Shown here piece after piece: positions 26,220 through 35,070 of a DNA stretch of 64,000 nt. Source of the stretch: Streptomyces griseoruber (lineage in GTDB: Bacteria; Actinomycetota; Actinomycetes; Streptomycetales; Streptomycetaceae). The notes below the pieces were generated by a model. It made no database searches and was not told the origin of the DNA. It worked only from the letters and a program-made list of their open reading frames with translations. Within the stretch, counting starts at the first letter, position 1. Each line of letters begins with the position of its first letter. The DNA lies in contig NZ_KQ948777.1 of assembly GCF_001514205.1 (NCBI RefSeq), forward strand, positions 1 to 64,000. The letters are read 5' to 3'. A program made the position numbers and the translations under genes.

Positions 26220-27572
26220 CTAACGGACCGACTTGATCTTGAACTTGACGATGAGGCCACCGACCAGTGCCAGGACCGCGCCGATCAGGTAGAGCTGGGT
26301 GTAGTTCTTCTCGCCGCCGTCGCCGACTCCGAGGGTGATGACGAGCGGGGCGATCAGCGGGGCGACGGCGCTGGGGATCTTCTGCGCGAAACCGACGACG
26401 GCGAGGTAGCGGCCCGCCTCGGCCCGGTCCGGCAGGACGGCGAACACGATCGCCTGGTCGACGGCGCTGAACACCGCGATGGCGAACTGCATCAGCACCG
26501 CGCCGACGATCAGCTGGGGCAGCGAGTGCGCGAACGCCTCGGTGACGGCCCCGGCGACGAACACCGCGGAGCCGATCAGGGCGAACAGCTTGCGCCGGCC
26601 GAGCTTGTCGGAAAGGAAACCGCCCCCGATGGCACCGCCCGCCGCGGCCACCACGCCGATGGTCCCGATGACCGCCACGATCCCGGCGACCTCCTTGACC
26701 GGCAGGTCGAGCCGCTGCGCGTAGAAGAAGGTGCCGAAGGTCGTGTTGAAGTACAGGCCCATGAAGAAGACGAAGCGGCCGAGCCAGTTCCAGCCGAAGT
26801 CCGGGTACCTGCGCGGGTTGAAGCCGTAGCTGGCGACCATGCCCCGCAGGGTCACGCCGCCGGTGTGCACGAGCGCCCGGGAGTCGCCCTCGGGCTTGAA
26901 CACCGGGAAGAGCACCACCAGGGCGGCGCCCAGGACACCCGGCACCAGGAACACCAGGAAGGTGCTGGAGGCCACCCCGTACGCGAGACCGATGCCGATC
27001 ACCGGGGCGATCTGCGTCATGACGCTGGTCAGGGCGGAGACCCGGCCGCGCTGCTCCTCGGACACCCGGTCCGCCTGGACGTTCTGGATGGCCTGCCCGG
27101 CCGTGGACCAGCCGAGCATGCCGAAGACCCACGCCAGGCCCAGCAGGGGGACCGACGGAGCGAGGGCGACCCCCACGAGCGCGACGGTGCCGAGCAGGAC
27201 GCCGCCGATCATGAAGGGGGTCCGACGGCCGAGCCGGGAACGGGTCCGGTCGCTCCAGAGGCCGATCAGGGGGCTGAGGACCAGGTAGACGAACTGGGCG
27301 GACCCGGTGACGTACCCGAGTTGTTCCTCGTGCCCGGGCGCCAGATCGGAGATCCGCACCGCGAGTGAGTAGGACAGGGGGACCATCAGGGCCAGGGAGC
27401 CACCGAAGCTGGCGATCATCAGCCAGACGAGGTAGTCCCTGCCGACCTTCTGCAGCGGCGGTGCCTCGATCTCGGGCGTGGCGGGCGGTTCGGTGGGCCC
27501 GTCGGCGGCGTCCTGCGGTGACGCCGTCGGAGGGGGAACCACCACGCTGACGTCCCGGTCGTCGTAGGGCAT
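26220..27572 (-). CDS. MFS/GPH-type sugar transporter
   Basis: Twelve-helix carrier of 450 residues with a cytoplasmic, proline-rich N-terminus of about 50 residues. Motifs are PLIGLWSDRTRSRLGRRTPF (loop 2-3, about 105-125) and GGGFLSDKLGRRKLFALIGS (loop 8-9). These fit the SweetTrehalose/GPH-like carriers often found with glycoside hydrolases. The ATG at 27572 has AAAGGAG 6 bases before it; an upstream in-frame start at 27599 is less likely. It lies between the GH2 and GH78 genes and probably imports the glycoside or the freed sugar. Confidence 0.87.
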   Translation of the reverse strand: MPYDDRDVSVVVPPPTASPQDAADGPTEPPATPEIEAPPLQKVGRDYLVWLMIASFGGSLALMVPLSYSLAVRISDLAPGHEEQLGYVTGSAQFVYLVLSPLIGLWSDRTRSRLGRRTPFMIGGVLLGTVALVGVALAPSVPLLGLAWVFGMLGWSTAGQAIQNVQADRVSEEQRGRVSALTSVMTQIAPVIGIGLAYGVASSTFLVFLVPGVLGAALVVLFPVFKPEGDSRALVHTGGVTLRGMVASYGFNPRRYPDFGWNWLGRFVFFMGLYFNTTFGTFFYAQRLDLPVKEVAGIVAVIGTIGVVAAAGGAIGGGFLSDKLGRRKLFALIGSAVFVAGAVTEAFAHSLPQLIVGAVLMQFAIAVFSAVDQAIVFAVLPDRAEAGRYLAVVGFAQKIPSAVAPLIAPLVITLGVGDGGEKNYTQLYLIGAVLALVGGLIVKFKIKSVR

Positions 27573-28249
27573 GAGGACTCCTTTGTCACATGATCGCAAG
27601 GGGCGGCGGCGACCGGTGGGTGGCGGGGGTGGCCATGGCAGGGCGGCAGGGCCGGGGGAGGGAAGGTCACAGCGGTTCCGTACCGCCGGACCGGCCGAGG
27701 GATCGGAACACCGGCCGCCTGAGGGCGGGAGCCGTCCGTGGCGTCGGCCGAGAACGGCAGTCCGGCCGGGCTCGGCAAGGAGCCCTGGTGGGGGGCGGCC
27801 CGGGCTGCCGGGCCGCCGTCGGCGGCAGGGGCGGTGCGTACCGCCGACGGGTCCTGTGGTGGTGCGGCACCGGCAATCCGCGTGCGGTGGTCGCCGATGC
27901 CGTCGGGACCGGGGGCGTCGGCCGCACGATGACCGCGGGAGCCGTGCCGCCGGGCGGTCCCGCGGACGGTGCCGGGCCAGGGCGCCGGGATTCCGCGGTG
28001 TGTCGCGGGGCGCCGCCGGGATGTCGGCTCAGGAGACGCCGGCGAGGGACGACCGGGGCTGCGGTGGACGCACCGGGGTGGCCGGGGCCCCGCGCCGCCG
28101 GCTCCGGGCCGTGAGCGACCCGGTCGGCGGAGAGTTCCCGGACGGTTCGGCCGTGCGCCGTGGAGGGCGGCGGGGTGGAGGCATGGGCCGACCTTTCTCC
28201 GTCGTTGCGGCAACGGCGGCACGCGGAGTGCCGCGCGGCGTCGCGGGTG
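27573..28249. other. 677-bp gap between GH2 and MFS genes, no gene recognised
   Basis: Both neighbours are on the minus strand. Open frames on both strands are rich in Arg, Pro and Gly with no domain and read as GC shadows. The region may hold a promoter for the MFS gene, but I saw no copy of the composite element. Confidence 0.6.
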
Positions 28250-30061
28250 TCAGCCGGCCGTGGCCCCGCCGGGCTTGTGGCCTCCCAGACCGTGCCAGCG
28301 CCGGCGCAGGGCGAACGCGGCCGACTTGGGCCTGCGGTCGCGGGTGAACACGCCCTTCTTGTTGCCGTCGACGCGGTGGATGCCGTGCGAGGTCTGGAAG
28401 TCGGCGAAGTTCCACACGTGTTCGCCGACGAACTCGGGGATGCGGTCGAAGACGCGGTGGTACATGGCGAGGAAGTCGCTCTGGTACTCCTCGCTCCACG
28501 GAGCGTCCCACACGGAGTGCAGGCCGGGCTGGGTGTCGGCGCCGTACTCGGACATCATGACCGGCTTGCCGAAGCGCTGGACCCACCCGCGCAGGTCCTG
28601 CTCCAGATACCCTTCGGAGGTCGCGAGATCGCCCGTGAAGAGGTACCAGCCGTAGTAGCGGTTGATGCTGAGGACGTCGAAGAGGTCGCCGATCCGGTCG
28701 TTCTGCGGCGTCGCGAACATGACGGCGGCGTAGGTCAGCGGCCGGGTCGGGTCGAGCTTGCGGGCCAGCTCGACCAGCGGCTCGAAGTACTCGCGCGCGC
28801 CCTCCTCGTTGGAGGCCGGCTCGTTGGCGATGCACCACATCACCACGCTCGGGTGGTTCTTGTCCCTCTCGATCAGCTCCCGAAGGTGCTGGGCGTGGAC
28901 GTCCCCGGTGGCCCCGCCGAAGTTCTCGGGTGCGAAGGTCGGCGTCGGAGCCTGTCCGGTGAGGCCGCCCATCACGCCCAGGTTGAGGCCGACGGCGGCG
29001 GTCTCGTCGATGACGACGATGCCCTGGCGGTCGGCGAAGTCCAGGACCTCTTCGGCGTAGGGGTAGTGGGAGGTGCGGAAGGAGTTGGCGCCGGTCCATT
29101 CCATGAGCTGGAAGTCGTGGACGAGGTAGGCGTCGTCGTGGCCCTTGCCGCGGACGGGGGTGTCCTCGTGCTTGCCGAAGCCGGTGAAGTAGAACGGTTC
29201 GCCGTTGATGAGGAACTGGGTGCCGCGGACCTCGACGGTGCGGACGCCGAAGGGCTGGGTGTAGCTGTCCACGGTCTCGCCGTCCACGGTCAGCTCCACG
29301 ACGAGGTCGTAGAGGTAGGCCGCGCCCGGCTGCCAGAGCGTGACGTCCTCGATGCGCAGGACGCCCTCGGGGCCCTCCCCCCGCGCGACGGTTCGGCCGG
29401 CCTCGTCCACCGCACGCACCCGCACGGCGACCGTGTCGGCGTGCTCGCCGGCGCTCTCCACCCGGTAGTCGACGGTACCGGCCGCGCCGTCCCGTCCGGT
29501 GACGACGGTGACGTCCTCGACGAAGACCCTCGGCGTGCTGTACAGGCGTACCGGGCGCGCGATGCCCGCGTAGTTGTAGAAGTCGTGCAGATACGACTGC
29601 CGTTCGCGGCCGTCGGGGCCGGTCGTGACGGTGCCGGGCGGGATGGTGACGTTCGTCAGCCGGTTGTCGACGCCGACCGTCAGCCGGAACTCGGTGCCGG
29701 GCTCGACGATGCCGGTCAGGTCCGCCTCGAACGGCGTGTAGCCGCCGGTGTGCTCGGCCACGAGCCGTTCGTCGACATAGACCTGTGCGGCGTGCGTGAC
29801 GGACCCGAAGCGCAGCACCACGCGCTCATCGGTCCAGCCGCGCGGGACGCGTACGTCGCGCTGGTACCAGACGACTCCGACGTGGTCACGGATCTCCGGG
29901 TCCACGAACAGGTCGTTGTAGCTGGCGGGCACGGGGACTTCGAGCGGTGGGGCGAGCCGTGACGCCCAGGGGGCGGCGCCGGCGCGGGTGTCGAGGGCGA
30001 ATCGCCACAGGCCGTCGAGGGCGGCGATGTCACGGGTGGGGCTGGTACGGGGCGAGAGCAT
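28250..30061 (-). CDS. uidA: beta-glucuronidase, GH2
   Basis: Retaining GH2 enzyme that frees glucuronic acid from beta-glucuronides. At 603 residues it has the same length as E. coli GusA. Domains run in order: sugar-binding (ALDGLWRFALDTRAG; YNDLFVDPEIRDHVGVVWYQ), immunoglobulin-like, and TIM barrel. The acid/base is E414 in WCIANEPAS and the nucleophile E505 in MMSEYGAD. N567-K568-K569 (DGNKKGVF) supplies the N-x-K motif that binds the glucuronate carboxylate, which favours glucuronidase over galactosidase. There is no signal peptide. It starts 42 bp after the SDR stop in the same direction. Confidence 0.92.
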   Translation of the reverse strand: MLSPRTSPTRDIAALDGLWRFALDTRAGAAPWASRLAPPLEVPVPASYNDLFVDPEIRDHVGVVWYQRDVRVPRGWTDERVVLRFGSVTHAAQVYVDERLVAEHTGGYTPFEADLTGIVEPGTEFRLTVGVDNRLTNVTIPPGTVTTGPDGRERQSYLHDFYNYAGIARPVRLYSTPRVFVEDVTVVTGRDGAAGTVDYRVESAGEHADTVAVRVRAVDEAGRTVARGEGPEGVLRIEDVTLWQPGAAYLYDLVVELTVDGETVDSYTQPFGVRTVEVRGTQFLINGEPFYFTGFGKHEDTPVRGKGHDDAYLVHDFQLMEWTGANSFRTSHYPYAEEVLDFADRQGIVVIDETAAVGLNLGVMGGLTGQAPTPTFAPENFGGATGDVHAQHLRELIERDKNHPSVVMWCIANEPASNEEGAREYFEPLVELARKLDPTRPLTYAAVMFATPQNDRIGDLFDVLSINRYYGWYLFTGDLATSEGYLEQDLRGWVQRFGKPVMMSEYGADTQPGLHSVWDAPWSEEYQSDFLAMYHRVFDRIPEFVGEHVWNFADFQTSHGIHRVDGNKKGVFTRDRRPKSAAFALRRRWHGLGGHKPGGATAG

Positions 30062-30103
30062 GGGATTCCTACCGGGTGCTCGGGGCGGTCGAGGCGGCGC
30101 GCA

Positions 30104-30925
30104 TTAAATCGTTTCACCGGCGTCTGCGAGGAGTGTGCTGCCCGTCATGAACGCCGAGAGGTCGCTGGCGCAGAACAGCACCACGCGGGCGATGTCGTCG
30201 GGCACGCCGAGCCGGCCGAGCGGGCCCGGCCGCATCACGGACAGGAGCGCCTCGGAGTCCAGGGGGACGCCGGCCGCCGCGGCCGCCGCCATGTTTCCTT
30301 CGGTCGGCACGAACGTCGGCGCGACGCCCAGTACGCGGATGCCGAACGGGGCGAACTCCAGGGCGAGCTGCCGGGTGATGCCGCGGGCCGCGTGCTTGGA
30401 GCCGACGTACGCGGCGAGCCCGGGCGCCGTCCCCCGGAACCCGGCCGTGGAGACGACGTTGACGATGACGCCCCCGCTGCCGGCCTCGCTCATCCGGCGC
30501 GCGGCCTCCCGCGAGCCGAGGAAGACACCGCGGGTGTTGACGGCGAACACCTCGTCGAAGGCCTTGTCGGACATCTCCAGCGCGGAAACGCTGGGGAAGA
30601 CCCCCGCGTTGTTCACCCAGATGTCGACCCCGCCGAGCTCCCGGACCGCGAGGTCGGCGACGGCCACGACGCTGTCGGGGTCGGTGACGTCCAGACGGGC
30701 GCCCAGGGCACGGCCCTGACCTCGGGTGCCGAGGTCCTCGGCGACGGCGGTGGCGAGCTCGTCCCGGATGTCCGCGACGAGCACGTCGGCGCCGGCCTCG
30801 GCCAGCCGCTCGGCGACGGCCCGGCCGAGCCCCCGGCCCGCGCCGGTCACGACGGCGCGCCGCCCGGACAACGAGACGAGTTCGGCCAGGGACTTGGACG
30901 AGACGTCGGGTACGGATACCTGCAC
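30104..30925 (-). CDS. short-chain dehydrogenase/reductase
   Basis: Classical SDR of 273 residues. Features are TGAGRGLG (cofactor binding, about 27-34), D of VADIRDE that prefers NAD, NNAG near 107, the serine in VVSTAGF near 158 and the YVGSK catalytic pair near 172-176. The substrate is unknown; a sugar or an aglycone alcohol would suit the context. It sits 28 bp after the GH1 gene and 42 bp before the GH2 gene, so the three are likely one transcript. Confidence 0.87.
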   Translation of the reverse strand: MQVSVPDVSSKSLAELVSLSGRRAVVTGAGRGLGRAVAERLAEAGADVLVADIRDELATAVAEDLGTRGQGRALGARLDVTDPDSVVAVADLAVRELGGVDIWVNNAGVFPSVSALEMSDKAFDEVFAVNTRGVFLGSREAARRMSEAGSGGVIVNVVSTAGFRGTAPGLAAYVGSKHAARGITRQLALEFAPFGIRVLGVAPTFVPTEGNMAAAAAAGVPLDSEALLSVMRPGPLGRLGVPDDIARVVLFCASDLSAFMTGSTLLADAGETI

Positions 30926-30953
30926 GGTGTGTCCTCCGTGTGTGACGGTGCGG

Positions 30954-32156
30954 TCAGATCCGGCCGCGGCGGGCGGTCTCGCCCAGCCAGGCGAGAGAGG
31001 GCTTGGGGTGGCGCTCGAACGTCTCGCGGTCGACCGCGACCAGACCGAACGTCGGTGCCCAGTGGCCCCACTCGTAGTTGTCGAGCAGGCTCCAGTGCAG
31101 ATAGCCGCGGACGTCCACCCCGTCGGCGATCGCCTTGCCGAGGTGCTCCAGGGCTTCGCCGGTGTAGGCGATGCGACGGGCGTCGTCGCCGATGGCGATG
31201 CCGTTCTCGGTGATCAGGATCGGCAGGCCGCCGGTGACCTCGGCGGTGTGCCGCACCGCGATGGCCAGGGCGTCGGGCCGGTAGGCGGTCCCCACGAGCG
31301 TGTTGTCCGGGTGCGGCGGGTAGGGCTCGATGCCGTCCGGGCCGACCCACTGGCTGGAGTACGACTGCACGCCCACGAAGTCGTCGCCGCGCGCGCCCTC
31401 CAGGTAGAGGTCCTCCCAGACGTGCTCCAGCTCCCGCTTCTTCTCCTCCGCCCCGGGCCGGGCCACGAAGGCGCGGTTGGCGACCGTCCAGCCGACCTTG
31501 GCGGCGGTGCGCTCGCGCAGCACCTCCCGCGCGGCGTGGTGCGCCTCGACGAGCCGCTCGCCGATCTGCGTGTCGGGAGCCGGCAGCGGCGGACGCGGGC
31601 CCTCGTTGTCGAGGGTGGGGCTCTGCCACTCCCCGTCGGCCTGCTGGTTCTGGAAGGCCCGGGCCATGCCGGCCATGATGGCCAGCATGTTCGGCTCGTT
31701 CATGGTGACGACCCACTCGACGCCGTCGAGGATGGGCGCGACCGTCTCGACGTACGTCCGGAACCGGTCGACGGCGCGCTCGCCGAGCCAGCCGCCCTCC
31801 TGGGCGAACCAGAGCGGGCTGGTGAAGTGGTGCAGGGTGACGACCGGGGTCAGGCCGAGCTCGAAGGCCGTTTCGATCATGCGCCGGTAGTGGGCGAGTG
31901 CGGCGCGCGAGACCATGCCGGGGATCGGCTCGATCCGCGCCCACTCGATGCCGAAGCGATAGGCGTTGAGCCCGGCGTCCGCGAGCAACCGCATGTCCTC
32001 GCGGTACCGGTGGTAGCTGTCGCAGGCGTCACCGCTGCGCTCCATGCCCGGGATGCGCCCCTCGTTCGCCCAGAAGTCGCTGTTGAGGTTGTTGCCTTCG
32101 ATCTGGTGCGGTGCCGTGGATGCGCCCCAGAGGAAACCGGGAGCGAGTTCGGTCAT
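30954..32156 (-). CDS. beta-glucosidase, GH1
   Basis: Retaining GH1 enzyme of 400 residues. It starts MTELAPGFLWGASTAPHQIE, a standard GH1 opening. The acid/base is E154 in TMNEPN and the nucleophile E317 in ITENG. WSLLDNYEWGHW near 370 lines the sugar site, although the usual EWxxGY/EWAxGY variant here is EWGHW. No signal peptide is seen. The ATG at 32156 has AGGAAGG before it. It is the first gene of the minus-strand GH1-SDR-GH2 (then MFS-GH78) array and lies downstream of composite element copy 2. Confidence 0.93.
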   Translation of the reverse strand: MTELAPGFLWGASTAPHQIEGNNLNSDFWANEGRIPGMERSGDACDSYHRYREDMRLLADAGLNAYRFGIEWARIEPIPGMVSRAALAHYRRMIETAFELGLTPVVTLHHFTSPLWFAQEGGWLGERAVDRFRTYVETVAPILDGVEWVVTMNEPNMLAIMAGMARAFQNQQADGEWQSPTLDNEGPRPPLPAPDTQIGERLVEAHHAAREVLRERTAAKVGWTVANRAFVARPGAEEKKRELEHVWEDLYLEGARGDDFVGVQSYSSQWVGPDGIEPYPPHPDNTLVGTAYRPDALAIAVRHTAEVTGGLPILITENGIAIGDDARRIAYTGEALEHLGKAIADGVDVRGYLHWSLLDNYEWGHWAPTFGLVAVDRETFERHPKPSLAWLGETARRGRI

Positions 32157-32719
32157 CGTCGACTGCCTTCCTGAGTGCCGGTGGTGACGGGCCCGGCGGT
32201 GCGCAGGCTGCCGGGGCGGTGTGACCTGCCCGGGTGGCCGGTGGCGCGGGTGCTGGACGCGGATCCGGGCGGCGGCTGAGCCCGGACTCCAACAGTTACC
32301 ATGTGGTTGGTTTTCGCTGGAACGTAAACCGGGATCGGGAGGTGGGGAAGACCGCGGGGTCATTTCGTAACCTGAGCGTTACAAGAGGGGGGCGTTTCCA
32401 CCCGTTCGCTCAAGGGGTGCGTGGATGCCGGTACCGACGGTGACCGCGCGCGGCATCGTCGCGGAGACGAGCGGTGTCGGCGCCCCGGTGCTCTCGTGGA
32501 ACCGTTCCTGCGGGTTCGCTATGCGTGCCGGGGGTGGCGAGGCCGTTGGCGGGGACCACGCAGCGCCGGGGGCCGGTGATCCCTCCTCCCTTACGCAGTA
32601 CGAGTGAATGAGCCGATTGTTCAGTTCGGGGCCGGTGGCGAGTCTTTACCGTCTCTGAATGGATCCGGGGGCGGCGGGAAAGGCCCTGCCGGAGGGGGAC
32701 CGGTGGAAAGGCGCACCTG
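32157..32719. promoter_or_regulatory. GH1 upstream region
   Basis: 563 bp without a gene, between the GH1 gene (minus) and a membrane protein gene (plus). It contains the second copy of the composite element at 32294-32382, and the stretch around it is lower in GC than its surroundings. Nothing else is recognised. Confidence 0.7.
32294..32382. promoter_or_regulatory. composite regulatory element, copy 2
   Basis: Blocks AGTTACCATGTGGTTG (32294-32309), GGAACGTAAACC (32319-32330) and GTAACCTGAGCGTTAC (32367-32382). These match the blocks at 21671-21760 with one to three changes each. It lies 138-226 bp before the GH1 start. Confidence 0.7.
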
Positions 32720-33751
32720 ATGTCGGGGTTGGGGAAGTCGCCGGACGTGCTCAGCGTCCGCTCGGGCCGCTGCCATCGGACCGGGACGTGGATCTGGGGC
32801 GCGGTGGGCGTGGCCGGTCTCGTGGGAACGGCGCTGACTTTCAGCGGGCTGTGGACGGCCGGGAGCGCGGCGGCGCGGATGGTGGCCTTCGGGCCGTCCA
32901 TCGGCTGCTGGGGGTTGACGGTCTCCCTGGTGCTCCGTGCGTGGGGGGCGAGCGGACGGGTGCGGACGCGGCTGCTGTTGTTGGGGGGTTCGGCAGTGGC
33001 CGGGGGTGTGTACCGGGGGGCGGTCAACGTGCTGTCGGCCCACACTCCGGGTTCGGGACGGGACGAACGATCCCTGCTCGGTTCGGTCGTGGTCACCGGA
33101 GTGACGCTGGCGGTCGGCCTGGGGATGGCCGGTCTGGTGGTCGCGGCCGATGCCGGCACAGGCCGGCGCGTGTTGCTGCGGCGTGTGCTTGACGGGGTCG
33201 TCACAGCCGGGGCCGTGTTCATGACGGGATGGGTGCTGCTGCGGGGGGCCAGTGACGGCTGGCGGCTGGGGACGGGGATGGTCGGCGTCCTCTGGACCGC
33301 GGAGGTCGTGTTCCTCAGCTTTCTGTTCGCCCTGTGCCGTCTCGTACGGGGCGACCAGAGAGTCACCTTGTGGGTGGGGATCGTCGGGCTGTCCCTCATG
33401 CTGATCGGCGACACCCTGCGCCTGTGGACGGTCGGCCCGCACAGCCCCGAGGCGATGTCCTGTCAGCTGGTCGACACCTGCAATACCGCGGGTCTGGTGG
33501 TGGTCGCCGTCGGCCCTTGGGTGCCCGGCGGGGCGAGCGTCCTGGGCACTGCTCAGCCGATGTTGCGATGGGGGATGGAGGGTGCGGCGGCGTTCATCCC
33601 CCTGACGGTCTGCACGGTCACGGCGCTGGGATATGTGTGGGCTCCCCCTGCCCGTGACCCGGTGCCGCTGTTGGTCGGCGGGTTGGTGCTGCTGAGCCTC
33701 TGGGCACGCCAGACGTTCCTGCCGAGCGAGAACACCAGAAACGACGACTGA
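32720..33751 (+). CDS. multi-pass membrane protein, possible orphan sensor domain
   Basis: I do not recognise a named family. The 343-residue protein has about ten hydrophobic segments, from GTWIWGAVGVAGLVGTALTF to PVPLLVGGLVLLSLWA. It ends LWARQTFLPSENTRNDD. In actinobacterial membrane GGDEF/EAL or kinase proteins a similar stretch (R-Q-x6-EN) forms the linker right after the last helix and leads to the output domain. Here a stop codon follows, so only a sensor-like membrane half remains. It is a single gene with no operon partner. ATG 32720 gives a plausible N-terminus with GGAAAGG upstream. Confidence 0.6.
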   Translation: MSGLGKSPDVLSVRSGRCHRTGTWIWGAVGVAGLVGTALTFSGLWTAGSAAARMVAFGPSIGCWGLTVSLVLRAWGASGRVRTRLLLLGGSAVAGGVYRGAVNVLSAHTPGSGRDERSLLGSVVVTGVTLAVGLGMAGLVVAADAGTGRRVLLRRVLDGVVTAGAVFMTGWVLLRGASDGWRLGTGMVGVLWTAEVVFLSFLFALCRLVRGDQRVTLWVGIVGLSLMLIGDTLRLWTVGPHSPEAMSCQLVDTCNTAGLVVVAVGPWVPGGASVLGTAQPMLRWGMEGAAAFIPLTVCTVTALGYVWAPPARDPVPLLVGGLVLLSLWARQTFLPSENTRNDD

Positions 33752-34062
33752 GTGCTCGTGCGGCTGCCCTCCCGTGCCGCTCCCGCTCCCGCTCGCCTCT
33801 CCGACCGGAGGACGAGGACGCGGTCGGGGCCGCAACCCCCAGGTCGGTCATCCGGCCGTCACGCGGGACGCCCAGCCCGAACCGCGCGCACCGGAGGCGG
33901 GGTCAGGGAGCCTCCCGGCGTCCCCCGGCCCTCACGATGGGAAGGGTATGTCGACGCGTGCTCAGGGCCGGGGCTCGCTCGGGGGACGGGGACACGTGCC
34001 GTACCGCTGAGGGCCCCTCACATCCCTGCCACGCAGGTCAGAGCGGTGTGACACTGAAGGGC
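33752..34062. other. 311-bp gap, no gene recognised
   Basis: Between the membrane protein and the first XRE regulator, both on plus. No recognisable frame, repeat or hairpin was seen. It should contain the promoter of the regulator. Confidence 0.5.
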
Positions 34063-34977
34063 ATGGCATCTGAGCAGAGCAGCGACGGCGGCGCCGAGCT
34101 GGGCCGGTTCCTGCGTGCCCGCCGCACACGGACCGCACCCGAACAGGTCGGCCTCACGGCCGGCGCCGGCCTGCGCCGCACCCCCGGCCTGCGCCGCGAG
34201 GAGCTGGCCACCCTCACCGGGATCAGCGTCGACTACTACGTACGCCTGGAACGCGGCAAGGAGACCCGGCCCGGCCCCTCCGTCGTCGACGCCCTCGCCC
34301 GCGCCCTGCGGCTGGACGACGCCGAGCACCAGCACCTGCGCGAGCTTGCCGCCCGCGCCGCGCGGTACGCTCCCGAGCCGCCGCCCGTCCCGAGCCGGAC
34401 CGTGCGCCCGCACCTGAGGCTGCTGCTGGAGGCGATGCGCCCGAACCCGGCGTACATCGTCAGCCGCAGCATGGATCTGCTCGCTTTCAACCCCGGCGGC
34501 CTCGCCCTGTACGCGGGCCTGGCCGACTGGCCCGAAAGCCGGCGCAACCTCGCCCGCTACTTCTTCCTGCACCCCGCGGCCCGCGAGCTGTTCCCCGACT
34601 GGGACATCCAGGTACGCGCCTGCATCGCCCGGCTGCGCGCCCTGGCCGGCATCGCACCCGACGCCCCCGACCTGACCACCCTCGTCGGCGAACTCGTACT
34701 CAAAAGCCCTGACTTCGCCAAGCTGTGGGAGCGTTACGACGTCACCGGCCGCAAGGCCACCCACAAGACGTTCCACCACCCACAGGTCGGCGCAGTCACT
34801 CTGGCCGCCCAGCCCATGGAGCTGGACGGCACACCGGGCCGGCGCCTCGTCGCCCACACCGCCGAACCCGGCACCCCCGATCACGACGCCCTGCTCCTGC
34901 TGGACATGAGCGCTCCCGACCCCGGCCCCGGCAGGCGGCCGGCCATGAACGGCGCCCGGCCGCACGCATCGCCCTGA
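34063..34977 (+). CDS. XRE-family regulator with MLTR/MmyB-like ligand domain (copy 1)
   Basis: Transcription regulator of 304 residues. The N-terminal HTH is ELGRFLRARRTRTAPEQVGL, RRTPGLRREELATLTGISVD, YYVRLERGKETRPGPSVVDA (about residues 12-85). The C-terminal MmyB-like sensing domain includes ELAARAARY, NPAYIVSRSMDLLAFNPGGL, NLARYFFLHPAARELFPDWD and HHPQVGAVTL. Many relatives control adjacent oxidoreductase genes, but no such gene is next to it. A second, closely related gene starts 93 bp after its stop. ATG 34063 is chosen; GTG 34048 is also possible. Confidence 0.87.
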   Translation: MASEQSSDGGAELGRFLRARRTRTAPEQVGLTAGAGLRRTPGLRREELATLTGISVDYYVRLERGKETRPGPSVVDALARALRLDDAEHQHLRELAARAARYAPEPPPVPSRTVRPHLRLLLEAMRPNPAYIVSRSMDLLAFNPGGLALYAGLADWPESRRNLARYFFLHPAARELFPDWDIQVRACIARLRALAGIAPDAPDLTTLVGELVLKSPDFAKLWERYDVTGRKATHKTFHHPQVGAVTLAAQPMELDGTPGRRLVAHTAEPGTPDHDALLLLDMSAPDPGPGRRPAMNGARPHASP

Positions 34978-35070
34978 TCCGGAAGGCAGGGGCCCGAAAC
35001 AGAGGCCCGCAGGCCATGCCGGGACGCACACCCGCTGACACATACCACCAAAAACAGGCAGAATACGCAC

